Origin: Hafnia alvei
Lineage (GTDB): Bacteria > Pseudomonadota > Gammaproteobacteria > Enterobacterales > Enterobacteriaceae
Direction of reading: 5' to 3'
NCBI RefSeq assembly: GCF_964063325.1
Contig: NZ_OZ061315.1
Coordinates: 744,001 to 808,000 of the forward strand
DNA length: 64,000 bases
The translations under genes were made by a program, and so were the position numbers. The first letter of the stretch is position 1, and each line of letters opens with the position of its first letter. Shown in pieces: positions 1 to 7,502 of this stretch. The notes beneath the pieces were generated by a model. It saw nothing but the letters and a program-made list of their open reading frames with translations, did not search any database and had not been told where the DNA came from.

Positions 1-167
1 TAGTAAAGCAGGTAGTTCAGAAGTATTGATGGAATTCGTCATAACGCCTCTCTGCGGGCAATAGTGCTGTTTTATCGTCATTCTAAAGAGGATAAGCCAG
101 CGATCTATTGATCCTGATATGGGCCGTGAGAAAGTAATGCGTTTTTCATCTATATAAGAGGTTATTT

Positions 168-183
168 CGTGATGACAATCACA
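168..183 (+). promoter_or_regulatory. CRP-like site, distal (deoP2)
   Basis: The sequence CGTGATGACAATCACA matches the CRP half-site consensus TGTGA-N6-TCACA at 9 of 10 positions. Its centre is 53 bp upstream of a second CRP-like site at 221-236. In E. coli deoP2 the two CRP sites (about -93.5 and -40.5) are also 53 bp apart, with CytR binding between them, so a CRP/CytR-controlled promoter is likely. Confidence 0.7.
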
Positions 184-220
184 TATAATCTCGAGTTGTT
201 ACAGTTGGTTTTTCATCTAC

Positions 221-236
221 TGTGACAGTGAGCACA
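221..236 (+). promoter_or_regulatory. CRP-like site, proximal (deoP2)
   Basis: TGTGACAGTGAGCACA matches TGTGA-N6-TCACA at 9 of 10 positions. If it sits at about -41, the start site falls near position 270, inside or just after the DeoR-like palindrome, as in E. coli deoP2. Confidence 0.7.
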
Positions 237-254
237 AATGTGACGGAGGGTTTG

Positions 255-270
255 TGTTCAAATAGTAACA
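255..270 (+). promoter_or_regulatory. DeoR-like operator overlapping the -10 region
   Basis: TGTTCAAATAGTAACA keeps the TGTT/AACA arms of the E. coli DeoR operator TGTTAGAATTCTAACA, matching 12 of 16 bases. In E. coli this operator contains the -10 hexamer of deoP2; the equivalent here would be TCAAAT at 258-263. Repression relieved by deoxyribose-5-phosphate is inferred from that similarity. No deoR gene is in the window. Confidence 0.6.
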
Positions 271-488
271 TATGATGTTGACCATGAAGGGCCACATGCG
301 GTGAGATGGATCTCAGTTGCTTTCCGGTCAGAATGACGGAACAGAATCTTCAAGGAACCAAGTCCGCTCGCCAACGTATTGGGATACCTTCAAGGCTTTC
401 GCGCTTATCGTGAACTGTGAAGCCTCCGAGCCCTAAATCATTGTGTCTGAATCTAGGCAAAGCCAGTTCAGCCCAGTTGGAGAGTAAA

Positions 489-1268
489 ATGACTGATTTA
501 AAAGTTGCTGCAAAACGTGCGTTACAGTTGATGGATTTGACTACCCTGAACGAAGACGACACCGACGAAAAAGTGATCGCTCTGTGCCATCAGGCAAAAA
601 GCCCAGCTGGTAACACCGCAGCAGTTTGCATCTACCCACGTTTCATCCCAATTGCGCGTAAAACTTTGCGCGAGCAGGGCACCCCTGAAATTCATATCGC
701 TACCGTGACTAACTTCCCGCACGGCAACGATGATATCGCTATTGCACTGGCTGAAACCAAAGCGGCTATCGCTTACGGCGCCGACGAAGTTGACGTGGTA
801 TTCCCATACCGCGCGCTGATGGCGGGCAACGAGCAGGTTGGTTTCGACATGGTTAAAGTCTGCAAAGACGCTTGTAACGAAGCAGATGTATTGCTGAAAG
901 TGATCATCGAAACCGGCGAGCTGAAAGACGCTGCGCTTATCCGTAAAGCATCTGAAATCTCTATCAAAGCGGGTGCTGACTTCATCAAAACCTCTACCGG
1001 TAAAGTTCCTGTTAACGCCACGCTGGAAAGCGCAGAAATCATGATGACCGTGATCCGTGATATGGGCGTAGGCAAAACCGTTGGCTTCAAGCCTGCTGGT
1101 GGCGTTCGCACCGCTGAAGATGCCGCAGAATATCTGGCTCTGGCTGGTCGTTTGCTGGGTGATGACTGGGCTGATTCCCGTCACTTCCGCTTTGGTGCTT
1201 CCAGCCTGTTGGCAAGCCTGCTGAAAACGCTGGGCTACGATGCCAAAGGCACTGGCAGCGCTTACTAA
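489..1268 (+). CDS. deoC: deoxyribose-phosphate aldolase
   Basis: Cytosolic aldolase that splits 2-deoxyribose-5-phosphate into glyceraldehyde-3-phosphate and acetaldehyde, the last step of deoxynucleoside catabolism. The start at 489 gives 259 residues, the E. coli length, and follows an AGAG purine stretch; an in-frame start at 417 would add 24 residues that do not resemble the family. The Schiff-base lysine is K167 in the FIKTSTGK motif, and the activating lysine is K201 in GFKPAGG. First gene of deoCABD, under the CRP/DeoR-type promoter upstream. A hairpin and a dispersed repeat separate it from deoA. Confidence 0.97.
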   Translation: MTDLKVAAKRALQLMDLTTLNEDDTDEKVIALCHQAKSPAGNTAAVCIYPRFIPIARKTLREQGTPEIHIATVTNFPHGNDDIAIALAETKAAIAYGADEVDVVFPYRALMAGNEQVGFDMVKVCKDACNEADVLLKVIIETGELKDAALIRKASEISIKAGADFIKTSTGKVPVNATLESAEIMMTVIRDMGVGKTVGFKPAGGVRTAEDAAEYLALAGRLLGDDWADSRHFRFGASSLLASLLKTLGYDAKGTGSAY

Positions 1269-1294
1269 TTCAGTTTTTGTCTTAATGTTTTTCG

Positions 1295-1314
1295 CCGCGA
1301 CGGTTTCGTCGCGG
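1295..1314 (+). terminator. deoC-deoA intergenic hairpin
   Basis: A perfect 8-bp stem (CCGCGACG/CGTCGCGG) with a GTTT loop lies 27 bases after the deoC stop. Only a broken run of T follows, so it may be a weak terminator or an mRNA 3'-end stabiliser rather than a strong stop inside the operon. Confidence 0.5.
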
Positions 1315-1346
1315 TGATATTTATTGTTTTATTTAAATTATTTGTT

Positions 1347-1421
1347 CGATACCCAAAATGATTGACGTTGCATTAAGGCGGCAAACATAGCCAACGTAGC
1401 GGCAACTTCAAGCAGAAAGGG
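1347..1421 (-). repeat. dispersed intergenic repeat, copy R1
   Basis: About 75 bp that reads on the minus strand CCC-TT-..CTTGAAG..GTTGGCT..TGC..GCC..ATTTTGGGTAT. It aligns by eye over its whole length with the plus strand at 39474-39557, and its start aligns with 40374-40440. It lies in the deoC-deoA gap. It looks like a non-coding enterobacterial palindromic repeat; I cannot name the family with certainty. Confidence 0.6.
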
Positions 1422-1524
1422 GCGGGGCGTTCCGCAGAACATACCTCTTTAACCTACACACATATCCAATGTCTTGAGCATGCGCTCTAAGCTCTAAGGA
1501 TATAATCAGCAGGGGGATACAACC

Positions 1525-2847
1525 TTGTTTCTAGCACAAGAAATTATTCGTAAAAAACGTGATGGCCACGCGCTCAGCGAGGAAGAAATTCGTTTTTTCA
1601 TCAACGGTATTCGTGACAATACCGTTTCTGAAGGTCAGATCGCGGCATTGGCGATGACTATCTTTTTCCACGATATGATCATGCCTGAACGCGTTGCTCT
1701 TACCATGGCAATGCGAGATTCCGGTACGGTTCTGGACTGGAAATCATTGAATCTGAACGGCCCGATTGTGGATAAACACTCCACCGGTGGCGTGGGTGAC
1801 GTGACTTCATTGATGCTTGGCCCAATGGTGGCGGCATGCGGTGGTTATGTTCCGATGATTTCTGGCCGTGGTTTAGGGCATACCGGCGGTACGCTAGATA
1901 AACTGGAAGCAATCCCAGGATTTGACATTTTCCCTGACGATGCGCGTTTCCGTAAAATTATTTCTGAAGTGGGTGTGGCTATTATCGGCCAGACCAACTC
2001 TTTGGCACCGGCAGATAAACGTTTCTACGCGACGCGTGACATTACCGCGACCGTCGACTCAATTCCGCTAATCACTGCGTCTATTTTGGCGAAGAAATTG
2101 GCGGAAGGGCTTGATGCATTAGTGATGGACGTGAAAGTGGGTTCCGGTGCCTTCATGCCTACTTTTGAGCTCTCCGAAGCGCTGGCGCAGTCTATCGTTG
2201 GCGTAACTAACGGCGCAGGCTGTAAAACAACCGCGTTACTGACTGATATGAATCAGGTTCTGGCGTCAAGCGCCGGTAACGCCGTTGAAGTTCGCGAGTC
2301 CGTGCAGTTCCTGACGGGTGAATACCGCAACCCGCGCTTGTTTGAAGTGACTATGGCTTTATGTGCTGAGATGTTGATTTCTGGTAATTTGGCCGCAGAT
2401 CAACAGGACGCACGCAATAAGCTGCAAGCGGTGCTGGATAACGGCAAAGCGGCAGAGATCTTTGGCCGTATGGTGGCAGCACAAGGCGGCCCGGCTGATT
2501 TTGTTGAGCGCTACGATAGCTACTTACCACAGGCCACATTAAGCAAGCCGGTCTTTGCTGAACACGGTGGTATTATTACTGCTATGGATACCCGTGAACT
2601 CGGGATGTCAGTGGTTGGACTGGGCGGCGGACGTCGCCGTGCGACTGACAGCATCGATTACAGCGTTGGTTTAACTGATATGGTTCGTTTGGGCGACAGC
2701 GTGGATGCGCAGCGTCCATTGGCGATTGTGCATGCGTCCAATGAAGAAGATTGGCAACAGGCTGCTCGTGCAGTACGCAGCGCAATTGTGTTGGGTGACA
2801 AGGCTCCGGCAGAAAATCCGGTAGTTTATCGCCGTATCACCGAGTAA
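1525..2847 (+). CDS. deoA: thymidine phosphorylase
   Basis: Cytosolic enzyme that reversibly phosphorolyses thymidine and deoxyuridine to the base and deoxyribose-1-phosphate, which DeoB then isomerises. The 440 residues equal the E. coli length and begin MFLAQEIIRKKRDG from a TTG codon, as in E. coli, with an AGGGGG ribosome site about 9 bases upstream. The phosphate-binding KHSTGGVGD motif lies near residue 84. The glycine-rich GRGLGHTGGTLDKLE stretch typical of the pyrimidine phosphorylase family follows. Confidence 0.96.
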   Translation: MFLAQEIIRKKRDGHALSEEEIRFFINGIRDNTVSEGQIAALAMTIFFHDMIMPERVALTMAMRDSGTVLDWKSLNLNGPIVDKHSTGGVGDVTSLMLGPMVAACGGYVPMISGRGLGHTGGTLDKLEAIPGFDIFPDDARFRKIISEVGVAIIGQTNSLAPADKRFYATRDITATVDSIPLITASILAKKLAEGLDALVMDVKVGSGAFMPTFELSEALAQSIVGVTNGAGCKTTALLTDMNQVLASSAGNAVEVRESVQFLTGEYRNPRLFEVTMALCAEMLISGNLAADQQDARNKLQAVLDNGKAAEIFGRMVAAQGGPADFVERYDSYLPQATLSKPVFAEHGGIITAMDTRELGMSVVGLGGGRRRATDSIDYSVGLTDMVRLGDSVDAQRPLAIVHASNEEDWQQAARAVRSAIVLGDKAPAENPVVYRRITE

Positions 2848-2955
2848 ACGCCATACTTAACAGGTGTTGGTTAAACCAGCCTTCGGATTAAAACCAGAGA
2901 GTCGCCAAGTTTGCATCGGCTCTTTGGTCACAGCGCTAAAGCGCAGGAGAGTAAG

Positions 2956-4179
2956 ATGAAACGTACATTTATCATGGTATTAGACTCATTTGGTATCGGT
3001 GCGAGTGAAGATGCTGAACGCTTTGGCGATGTGGGTTCCGATACGCTAGGCCATATTGCTGATGCCTGTGCGCGCGGCGAAGCTGACATTGGTCGCAAAG
3101 GCCCGCTGACCTTACCTAACCTGAGCCGTTTAGGCTTAGGTAAAGCGGCTGAAGAATCAACCGGTCGTTTCCCGCAGGGTTTAGATAAAAACGCCGATAT
3201 CATCGGCGCATATGGCTATGCGAGCGAACTCTCTTCCGGCAAAGACACTCCGTCGGGTCACTGGGAGATTGCCGGTGTTCCCGTTCTGTTCGAGTGGGGC
3301 TACTTCTCCGATCATGAAAACAGCTTCCCACAGGAGCTGTTAGATATTCTGGTCAAGCGCGGCAACCTGCCGGGCTATCTGGGTAACTGCCACTCATCGG
3401 GTACTGTGATTCTGGACCAGTTGGGTGAAGAACACATGAAAACCGGCAAACCGATTTTCTATACCTCTGCTGACTCCGTATTCCAGATTGCTTGTCATGA
3501 AGAAACCTTCGGGCTAGACCGCCTGTATGAGCTGTGTGAAATTGCACGTGAAGAGCTGACTAAGGGTGGTTACAACATTGGCCGCGTGATTGCGCGTCCA
3601 TTCGTGGGTGATAAGCCAGGTGAGTTCAAGCGTACCGGCAACCGTCATGACTTAGCGGTTGAGCCACCGGCACCAACCATGCTGAAAAAACTGGTTGATG
3701 AGAAGGGCGGCGAAGTCGTTTCTATCGGTAAAATTGCTGATATCTACGCTAACGTCGGCATTACGCAGAAAGTGAAAGCGACCGGTATTGATGCGCTGTT
3801 TGATGCAACGCTTATCGAGATGGAAAAAGCGGGCAATAACACTATTGTGTTTACTAACTTTGTCGACTTCGACTCCTCTTATGGCCATCGCCGTGACGTT
3901 GCTGGTTATGCTGCTGCGCTTGAGCTGTTTGACCGTCGTCTGCCAGAGATGCTGAAATTAGTGAAAGATGACGATATCATCATCTTCACCGCTGACCACG
4001 GCTGTGACCCAACATGGGAAGGCTCTGACCATACCCGTGAACACATCCCAGTTCTGGTTTACGGACCTAAAGTAAAACCGGGCTCGTTGGGCCACCGTGA
4101 AACCTTCGCAGATATTGGCCAAACCGTAGCAAACTACTTTGGTCTGTCTCCGATGGATTACGGTAAAGTGATGTTTTAA
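2956..4179 (+). CDS. deoB: phosphopentomutase
   Basis: Alkaline-phosphatase-superfamily mutase that interconverts (deoxy)ribose-1-phosphate and -5-phosphate, linking the phosphorylases DeoA and DeoD to DeoC. The start at 2956 (MKRTFIMVLDSFGIGA) gives 407 residues, the E. coli length, and has a GGAGAG ribosome site; an upstream in-frame start at 2911 is less likely. Metal-site motifs are visible at both ends: LDSFGIG with its early Asp, and TADHGCDP with WEGSDHTREH near the C terminus. Third gene of deoCABD. Confidence 0.96.
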   Translation: MKRTFIMVLDSFGIGASEDAERFGDVGSDTLGHIADACARGEADIGRKGPLTLPNLSRLGLGKAAEESTGRFPQGLDKNADIIGAYGYASELSSGKDTPSGHWEIAGVPVLFEWGYFSDHENSFPQELLDILVKRGNLPGYLGNCHSSGTVILDQLGEEHMKTGKPIFYTSADSVFQIACHEETFGLDRLYELCEIAREELTKGGYNIGRVIARPFVGDKPGEFKRTGNRHDLAVEPPAPTMLKKLVDEKGGEVVSIGKIADIYANVGITQKVKATGIDALFDATLIEMEKAGNNTIVFTNFVDFDSSYGHRRDVAGYAAALELFDRRLPEMLKLVKDDDIIIFTADHGCDPTWEGSDHTREHIPVLVYGPKVKPGSLGHRETFADIGQTVANYFGLSPMDYGKVMF

Positions 4180-4187
4180 TTTCTGAG

Positions 4188-4220
4188 CGCCACCCGGCTT
4201 TAATGAGTCGGGTGGCGTTT
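4188..4220 (+). terminator. deoB-deoD intergenic hairpin
   Basis: A 9-bp stem CGCCACCCG/CGGGTGGCG with a 12-base loop is followed by only TTTCA. It lies 8 bases after the deoB stop and 53 bases before deoD. It probably tunes read-through or stabilises the upstream message. Confidence 0.5.
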
Positions 4221-4272
4221 CATTTCACAGTTAGCTTGATATTTAGACTTACATACCAAAAGGATACGAATT

Positions 4273-5007
4273 ATGGCTACGCCGCATATTAATGCCGAGA
4301 TGGGTGATTTTGCAGACGTTGTGTTGATGCCGGGCGATCCGCTGCGCGCCAAACACATTGCTGAAACTTTCCTGCAAGACGTCCGTCAGGTAAACAGCGT
4401 GCGCGGCATGCTGGGCTTCACCGGTACTTATAAAGGCCGTAAGATCTCTGTTATGGGCCACGGCATGGGTATCCCATCATGTTCTATCTATGCGAAAGAA
4501 CTGATCACTGATTTTGGCGTGAAAAAAATCATCCGCGTGGGTTCATGTGGCGCAGTGCGCATGGACGTTAAACTGCGTGACGTCGTTATCGGCATGGGTG
4601 CATGTACCGACTCTAAAGTTAACCGCATGCGTTTCAAAGACCACGACTATGCAGCAATTGCGGACTTTGACATGGTGCGTAACGCATCTGACGCAGCGAA
4701 AGCCAAAGGCATCAACGCACGCGTAGGTAACATCTTCTCTGCTGACCTGTTCTATACGCCAGACCCGTCTATGTTCGACGTGATGGATAAGTACGGCATT
4801 CTGGGTGTGGAAATGGAAGCCGCTGGTATCTACGGCGTTGCCGCTGAGTTTGGTGCGAAAGCGCTGACTATCTGCACCGTGTCTGACCACATTCGTACCC
4901 ACGAGCAGACCACTGCTGAAGAACGCCAGACCACGTTCAACGACATGATTGAAATCGCGCTGGAATCCGTTCTGCTGGGCGATGCGGAAGAAGCTGCTGC
5001 TAAGTAA
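4273..5007 (+). CDS. deoD: purine-nucleoside phosphorylase (DeoD type)
   Basis: Cytosolic hexameric phosphorylase that releases purine bases and (deoxy)ribose-1-phosphate. The 244 residues compare with 239 in E. coli; the additions are at the C terminus. Visible family motifs are MPGDPLRAK (phosphate binding), GSCGAV, VEMEAAGIY (ribose site) and SDHIRTHE with the catalytic Asp (residue 205 counting Met). The start codon follows AAAGGA. Last gene of the deo operon, ended by a strong terminator at 5031-5057. Confidence 0.96.
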   Translation: MATPHINAEMGDFADVVLMPGDPLRAKHIAETFLQDVRQVNSVRGMLGFTGTYKGRKISVMGHGMGIPSCSIYAKELITDFGVKKIIRVGSCGAVRMDVKLRDVVIGMGACTDSKVNRMRFKDHDYAAIADFDMVRNASDAAKAKGINARVGNIFSADLFYTPDPSMFDVMDKYGILGVEMEAAGIYGVAAEFGAKALTICTVSDHIRTHEQTTAEERQTTFNDMIEIALESVLLGDAEEAAAK

Positions 5008-5030
5008 TAGCGAATAGCTGGAATAAGTTT

Positions 5031-5057
5031 AAAGGCCCCTGAATAGGGGCCTTTTTT
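5031..5057 (+). terminator. deo operon terminator
   Basis: A 10-bp stem, AAAGGCCCCT paired with AGGGGCCTTT, has a GAAT loop and continues into a run of T. A classic intrinsic terminator 24 bases after the deoD stop. Confidence 0.9.
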
Positions 5058-5139
5058 GTATTCGTGTTCGGGTGATTAATGGTATTGCGGGAAGGTTTCG
5101 GCTGTCTCTCGTTTATGTGGTGAATGGTGAATGGTGAAT

Positions 5140-5624
5140 GGTGTAAGGTTTCGTTCGCCTATCCGCTGCTGTATTCACATACAAACTGGGTAGAAGGCGA
5201 CCGATGAGGGGCGCCAGCGCGCGCCCCTTCAATCCTCGCGCTTTTATCCGAGACGCCATCTCCGCTCCGGTTTGGTATCGCCCATCCAGGGCGCCCCAAA
5301 CTCCGCCGGTACATCCCTGTACCGGCGGCTCTCTCTACCAAGACTTAAACAATGAAAAGAAAAGAGAGAAATAAAATAAAAAGATAAGAAGACAAAAATG
5401 TCTTTTGTTTTTTTATGTTTAAGGAATGCATTTTAGAGCCGCCAGCAGGGATGCTGGTGGCAGGTTGAGGGCGTACAGGATGTGCGCTCCGAGACCGGTC
5501 GGACAAACGACTCGGTAAAAAGCGCGCGAGTTGAGAGTCCCCGCGCAACGGGACTCTCATCGGACGCCTACGGCAGCGGTTTCATGGAAACATAAAAGCT
5601 AACCGGCGTACGAAACCTTTCACC
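5140..5624. repeat. element A: composite repeat with GGA-loop hairpins
   Basis: A 485-bp non-coding element in the tail-to-tail gap between deoD and galP. The ends are near-perfect 20-bp inverted repeats: GGTGTAAGGTTTCGTTCGCC at 5140-5159 and its complement, with two mismatches, at 5605-5624. Inside are two modules facing outward from an AT-rich spacer (5351-5425). The minus-strand module has hairpins 5303-5328 (loop AGGGAT) and 5279-5293 (loop TGGAT), a variable stem 5207-5228 and an AGGCGACCG box at 5195-5203. The plus-strand module has hairpins 5438-5461 (loop AGGGAT) and 5469-5489 (loop AGGAT), a variable stem 5533-5558 and CGGACGCCT at 5561-5569. It is related to element B at 54961-55481. 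No protein is encoded. Confidence 0.8.
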
Positions 5625-5638
5625 GCTCTAATATAAAT

Positions 5639-5672
5639 ACGAACAAGGTGACACAATTGCCGCCTTGTTCGT
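5639..5672 (-). terminator. possible galP terminator hairpin
   Basis: Inverted repeat ACGAACAAGG/CCTTGTTCGT with a 14-base loop, 52 bases beyond the galP stop on the minus strand. It is followed there by an AT-rich run rather than a clean T tract, so its strength is uncertain. Confidence 0.4.
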
Positions 5673-5723
5673 TCAGTGTTCGAAGCGTATAGAACCTACG
5701 AATCGATATTACATCAATTTAAA

Positions 5724-7130
5724 TCACTTAGACCCAATCTTACGCAGTGGCTTACCCTGCATCAGATTACGTTCGATGTGTTCCAGAGAGATGTTCTTGG
5801 TCTCAGGGATTAGCGCTAGCGTAATGAAGATGAAGATAACGTTCAGACCGGCATAGACCCAGAAGGTGTGTGCGCTACCCAGAGAGTTCAGCATGGTCAG
5901 GAAGGTTGCCCCGACGATCATGTTGGCAATCCAGTTGGTTGCGGTTGAACAGGTGATACCAAAATCACGGCCTTTCAACGGCTGGATTTCAGAGCACAGC
6001 ACCCAAATCAGCGGGCCGGCGCTCATGGCAAAACCGACGATGAAGATCAGCAGCATGATAACGGCAAAGTACTGAGCAAAGACGGAGCTGATACCGATGT
6101 TCATCATGGTACCCAAGGTGCCCATACCTAAAGCCATCACGATGAAGCCGAGAATCAAGGTTGGCTTACGGCCCCAACGGTCAACTAAACCGATGGCGAT
6201 GAAGGTGGCCAATACGTTAACCAGACCCACGATAACCGTGCCCCACATCTGCTGCGACGTGCTGGCAAATCCGGCTAAGTCGAAGATTTTTGGTGCGTAA
6301 TACATAATGACGTTCATACCGGTGAACTGCTGCATCACCTGTAACAACACGCCTAGATAAACGGCACGGCGGAAGTTTTTATTGTTAATAAACAACGCCC
6401 AACCGCTTTGTTTCACTTTCAGACTTTCGCGAATTTCATCCAGCTCACTTTTGGCTTGTTCACTGGTATCACGTAGTTTTTCTAACACACGGCGGGCTTT
6501 TTCATCGCTGCCGCGTGCGGCTAACCAGCGTGGGCTGTCTGGCAGGAAGAAAACACCAATCAACAACAGAATGGCTGGAATGGTGATAACACCCAGCATC
6601 CAGCGCCATGCGCCGGTGTAGCTGAAGGCAGTGTCAGAAAGATAGGCGGCCAAAATACCGATGGTGATCATCAATTGGTACATTGAAATCATACTGCCGC
6701 GAATCTTTTCTGGAGCAATTTCAGAAAGATAAATCGGAGCTGTATAAGATGCGATACCCACCGCCAATCCCAGTAGTACGCGAGAAAGGATCAGGATTTC
6801 AACGTCAGGTGCGAAGGCAGAGAACAGTGAGCCGACCACAAACAGGATTGCGCCAATCATCAAACTGTATTTACGGCCAATGCGGAAGTTCAACCAGCCA
6901 CTACCTACTGCACCGACTGCCGCACCAAACATCATAGAGCTCACAACCCATTCTTGTTGGGAGCTGGTGATTTGAAACGTCTCGCTGATAAATGGCAAAG
7001 CACCAGCGATAACACCAATATCCAGCCCGAACAGTAAGCCTGCCAGCGCAGCTAAAAAGCAGACAAAGAACGTTAGACTGGCATTTGAACGGGTCTTGCG
7101 AACCGATTGTGTACTCACGGTAGTACTCAT
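5724..7130 (-). CDS. galP: galactose:proton symporter
   Basis: Inner-membrane major facilitator superfamily sugar transporter importing galactose (and glucose) with protons. The 468 residues (E. coli 464) show about 12 hydrophobic segments, the sugar-porter signatures RIGRK after TM2 and DRWGRK in the second half, PDSPRW before the central loop, PETK near the C terminus and the QQFTGMN motif. It lies next to metK, as in E. coli. Two GalR/GalS-type operators lie in the 370 bp upstream, which supports galactose control. Other sugar porters of the family cannot be excluded. Confidence 0.9.
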   Translation of the reverse strand: MSTTVSTQSVRKTRSNASLTFFVCFLAALAGLLFGLDIGVIAGALPFISETFQITSSQQEWVVSSMMFGAAVGAVGSGWLNFRIGRKYSLMIGAILFVVGSLFSAFAPDVEILILSRVLLGLAVGIASYTAPIYLSEIAPEKIRGSMISMYQLMITIGILAAYLSDTAFSYTGAWRWMLGVITIPAILLLIGVFFLPDSPRWLAARGSDEKARRVLEKLRDTSEQAKSELDEIRESLKVKQSGWALFINNKNFRRAVYLGVLLQVMQQFTGMNVIMYYAPKIFDLAGFASTSQQMWGTVIVGLVNVLATFIAIGLVDRWGRKPTLILGFIVMALGMGTLGTMMNIGISSVFAQYFAVIMLLIFIVGFAMSAGPLIWVLCSEIQPLKGRDFGITCSTATNWIANMIVGATFLTMLNSLGSAHTFWVYAGLNVIFIFITLALIPETKNISLEHIERNLMQGKPLRKIGSK

Positions 7131-7213
7131 ACTGCCTCCGAAAAGAAACTCGTTTGTATGCTTATCATGTTAAGAATCTATGGCGCTAATGTAAGTGCTC
7201 CCGATCACATAAA

Positions 7214-7229
7214 TGTAATCGTTTACACT
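7214..7229 (-). promoter_or_regulatory. GalR/GalS-like operator, proximal to galP
   Basis: ATGTAATCGTTTACAC matches the GalR/GalS consensus GTGKAANCGNTTWCAC at 15 of 16 positions. It is centred about 90 bases upstream of the galP start codon. Confidence 0.7.
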
Positions 7230-7405
7230 AATGTGGCATTCATATGGAGAGTGAGTCAGCGTGAGATTATGGATTTACTTACAGTAATCAATGGCTAATT
7301 TATTGGTTTTAAAACGATTTGATCCATAAAATACAATGGTGTCATATTGGTTTATATGGATGGTTTTTAATCATTAAACGTATTTTTAGTTTAAGTATGA
7401 ATTTA

Positions 7406-7421
7406 ATGTAATCGTTTTCAT
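7406..7421 (-). promoter_or_regulatory. GalR/GalS-like operator, distal
   Basis: ATGTAATCGTTTTCAT matches the GalR/GalS consensus at 14 of 16 positions and lies 192 bp from the proximal site. Paired operators at this kind of spacing suit repression by DNA looping, as known for the E. coli gal regulon. Confidence 0.6.
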
Positions 7422-7458
7422 TTTGACGGCAATAGCGATGTGTCGATTTTTAGGCAAC

Positions 7459-7488
7459 AAAAAAGCAGGCACAAAGGCCTGCTTTTTT
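7459..7488 (-). terminator. metK terminator
   Basis: AAAAAAGCAGGC/GCCTGCTTTTTT, a 12-bp stem with a 6-base loop, lies just past the metK stop. It has A and T tracts on both sides, so it can work in both orientations. Confidence 0.85.
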
Positions 7489-7502
7489 CATTGGAATTAA
7501 CC

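Larger units (their letters stand above)
1..488. other. deo operon upstream region, no gene
   Basis: I see no credible gene here; the reading frames are short and lack family features. The stretch holds a deoP2-like promoter (two CRP-like sites and a DeoR-like palindrome, listed separately) and then about 215 bases of leader before deoC. I could not find a convincing second upstream deoP1-type operator in positions 1-160. Confidence 0.6.

Noticed and set aside
1..20. TAGTAA at the window edge as the end of an upstream gene
   Set aside because: There is no upstream sequence to test any frame; it may be chance.
522..1184. Long minus-strand frame opposite deoC (220 codons), and similar long frames opposite gcvP, fbaA, fdnG and fdnI
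   Set aside because: They are shadows of strongly conserved genes with matching codon phase on the other strand and show no family features of their own.
5159..5560. Short reading frames inside element A (5159-5341 and 5345-5560, minus strand)
   Set aside because: They run through hairpins and repeats, have Arg/Pro/Ser-rich low-information translations and no ribosome sites; the DNA structure explains the region.
7194..7210. CRP-like site upstream of galP
   Set aside because: The half-sites AGTGC and TCACA are separated by 7 bases instead of 6 and the left half is poor.
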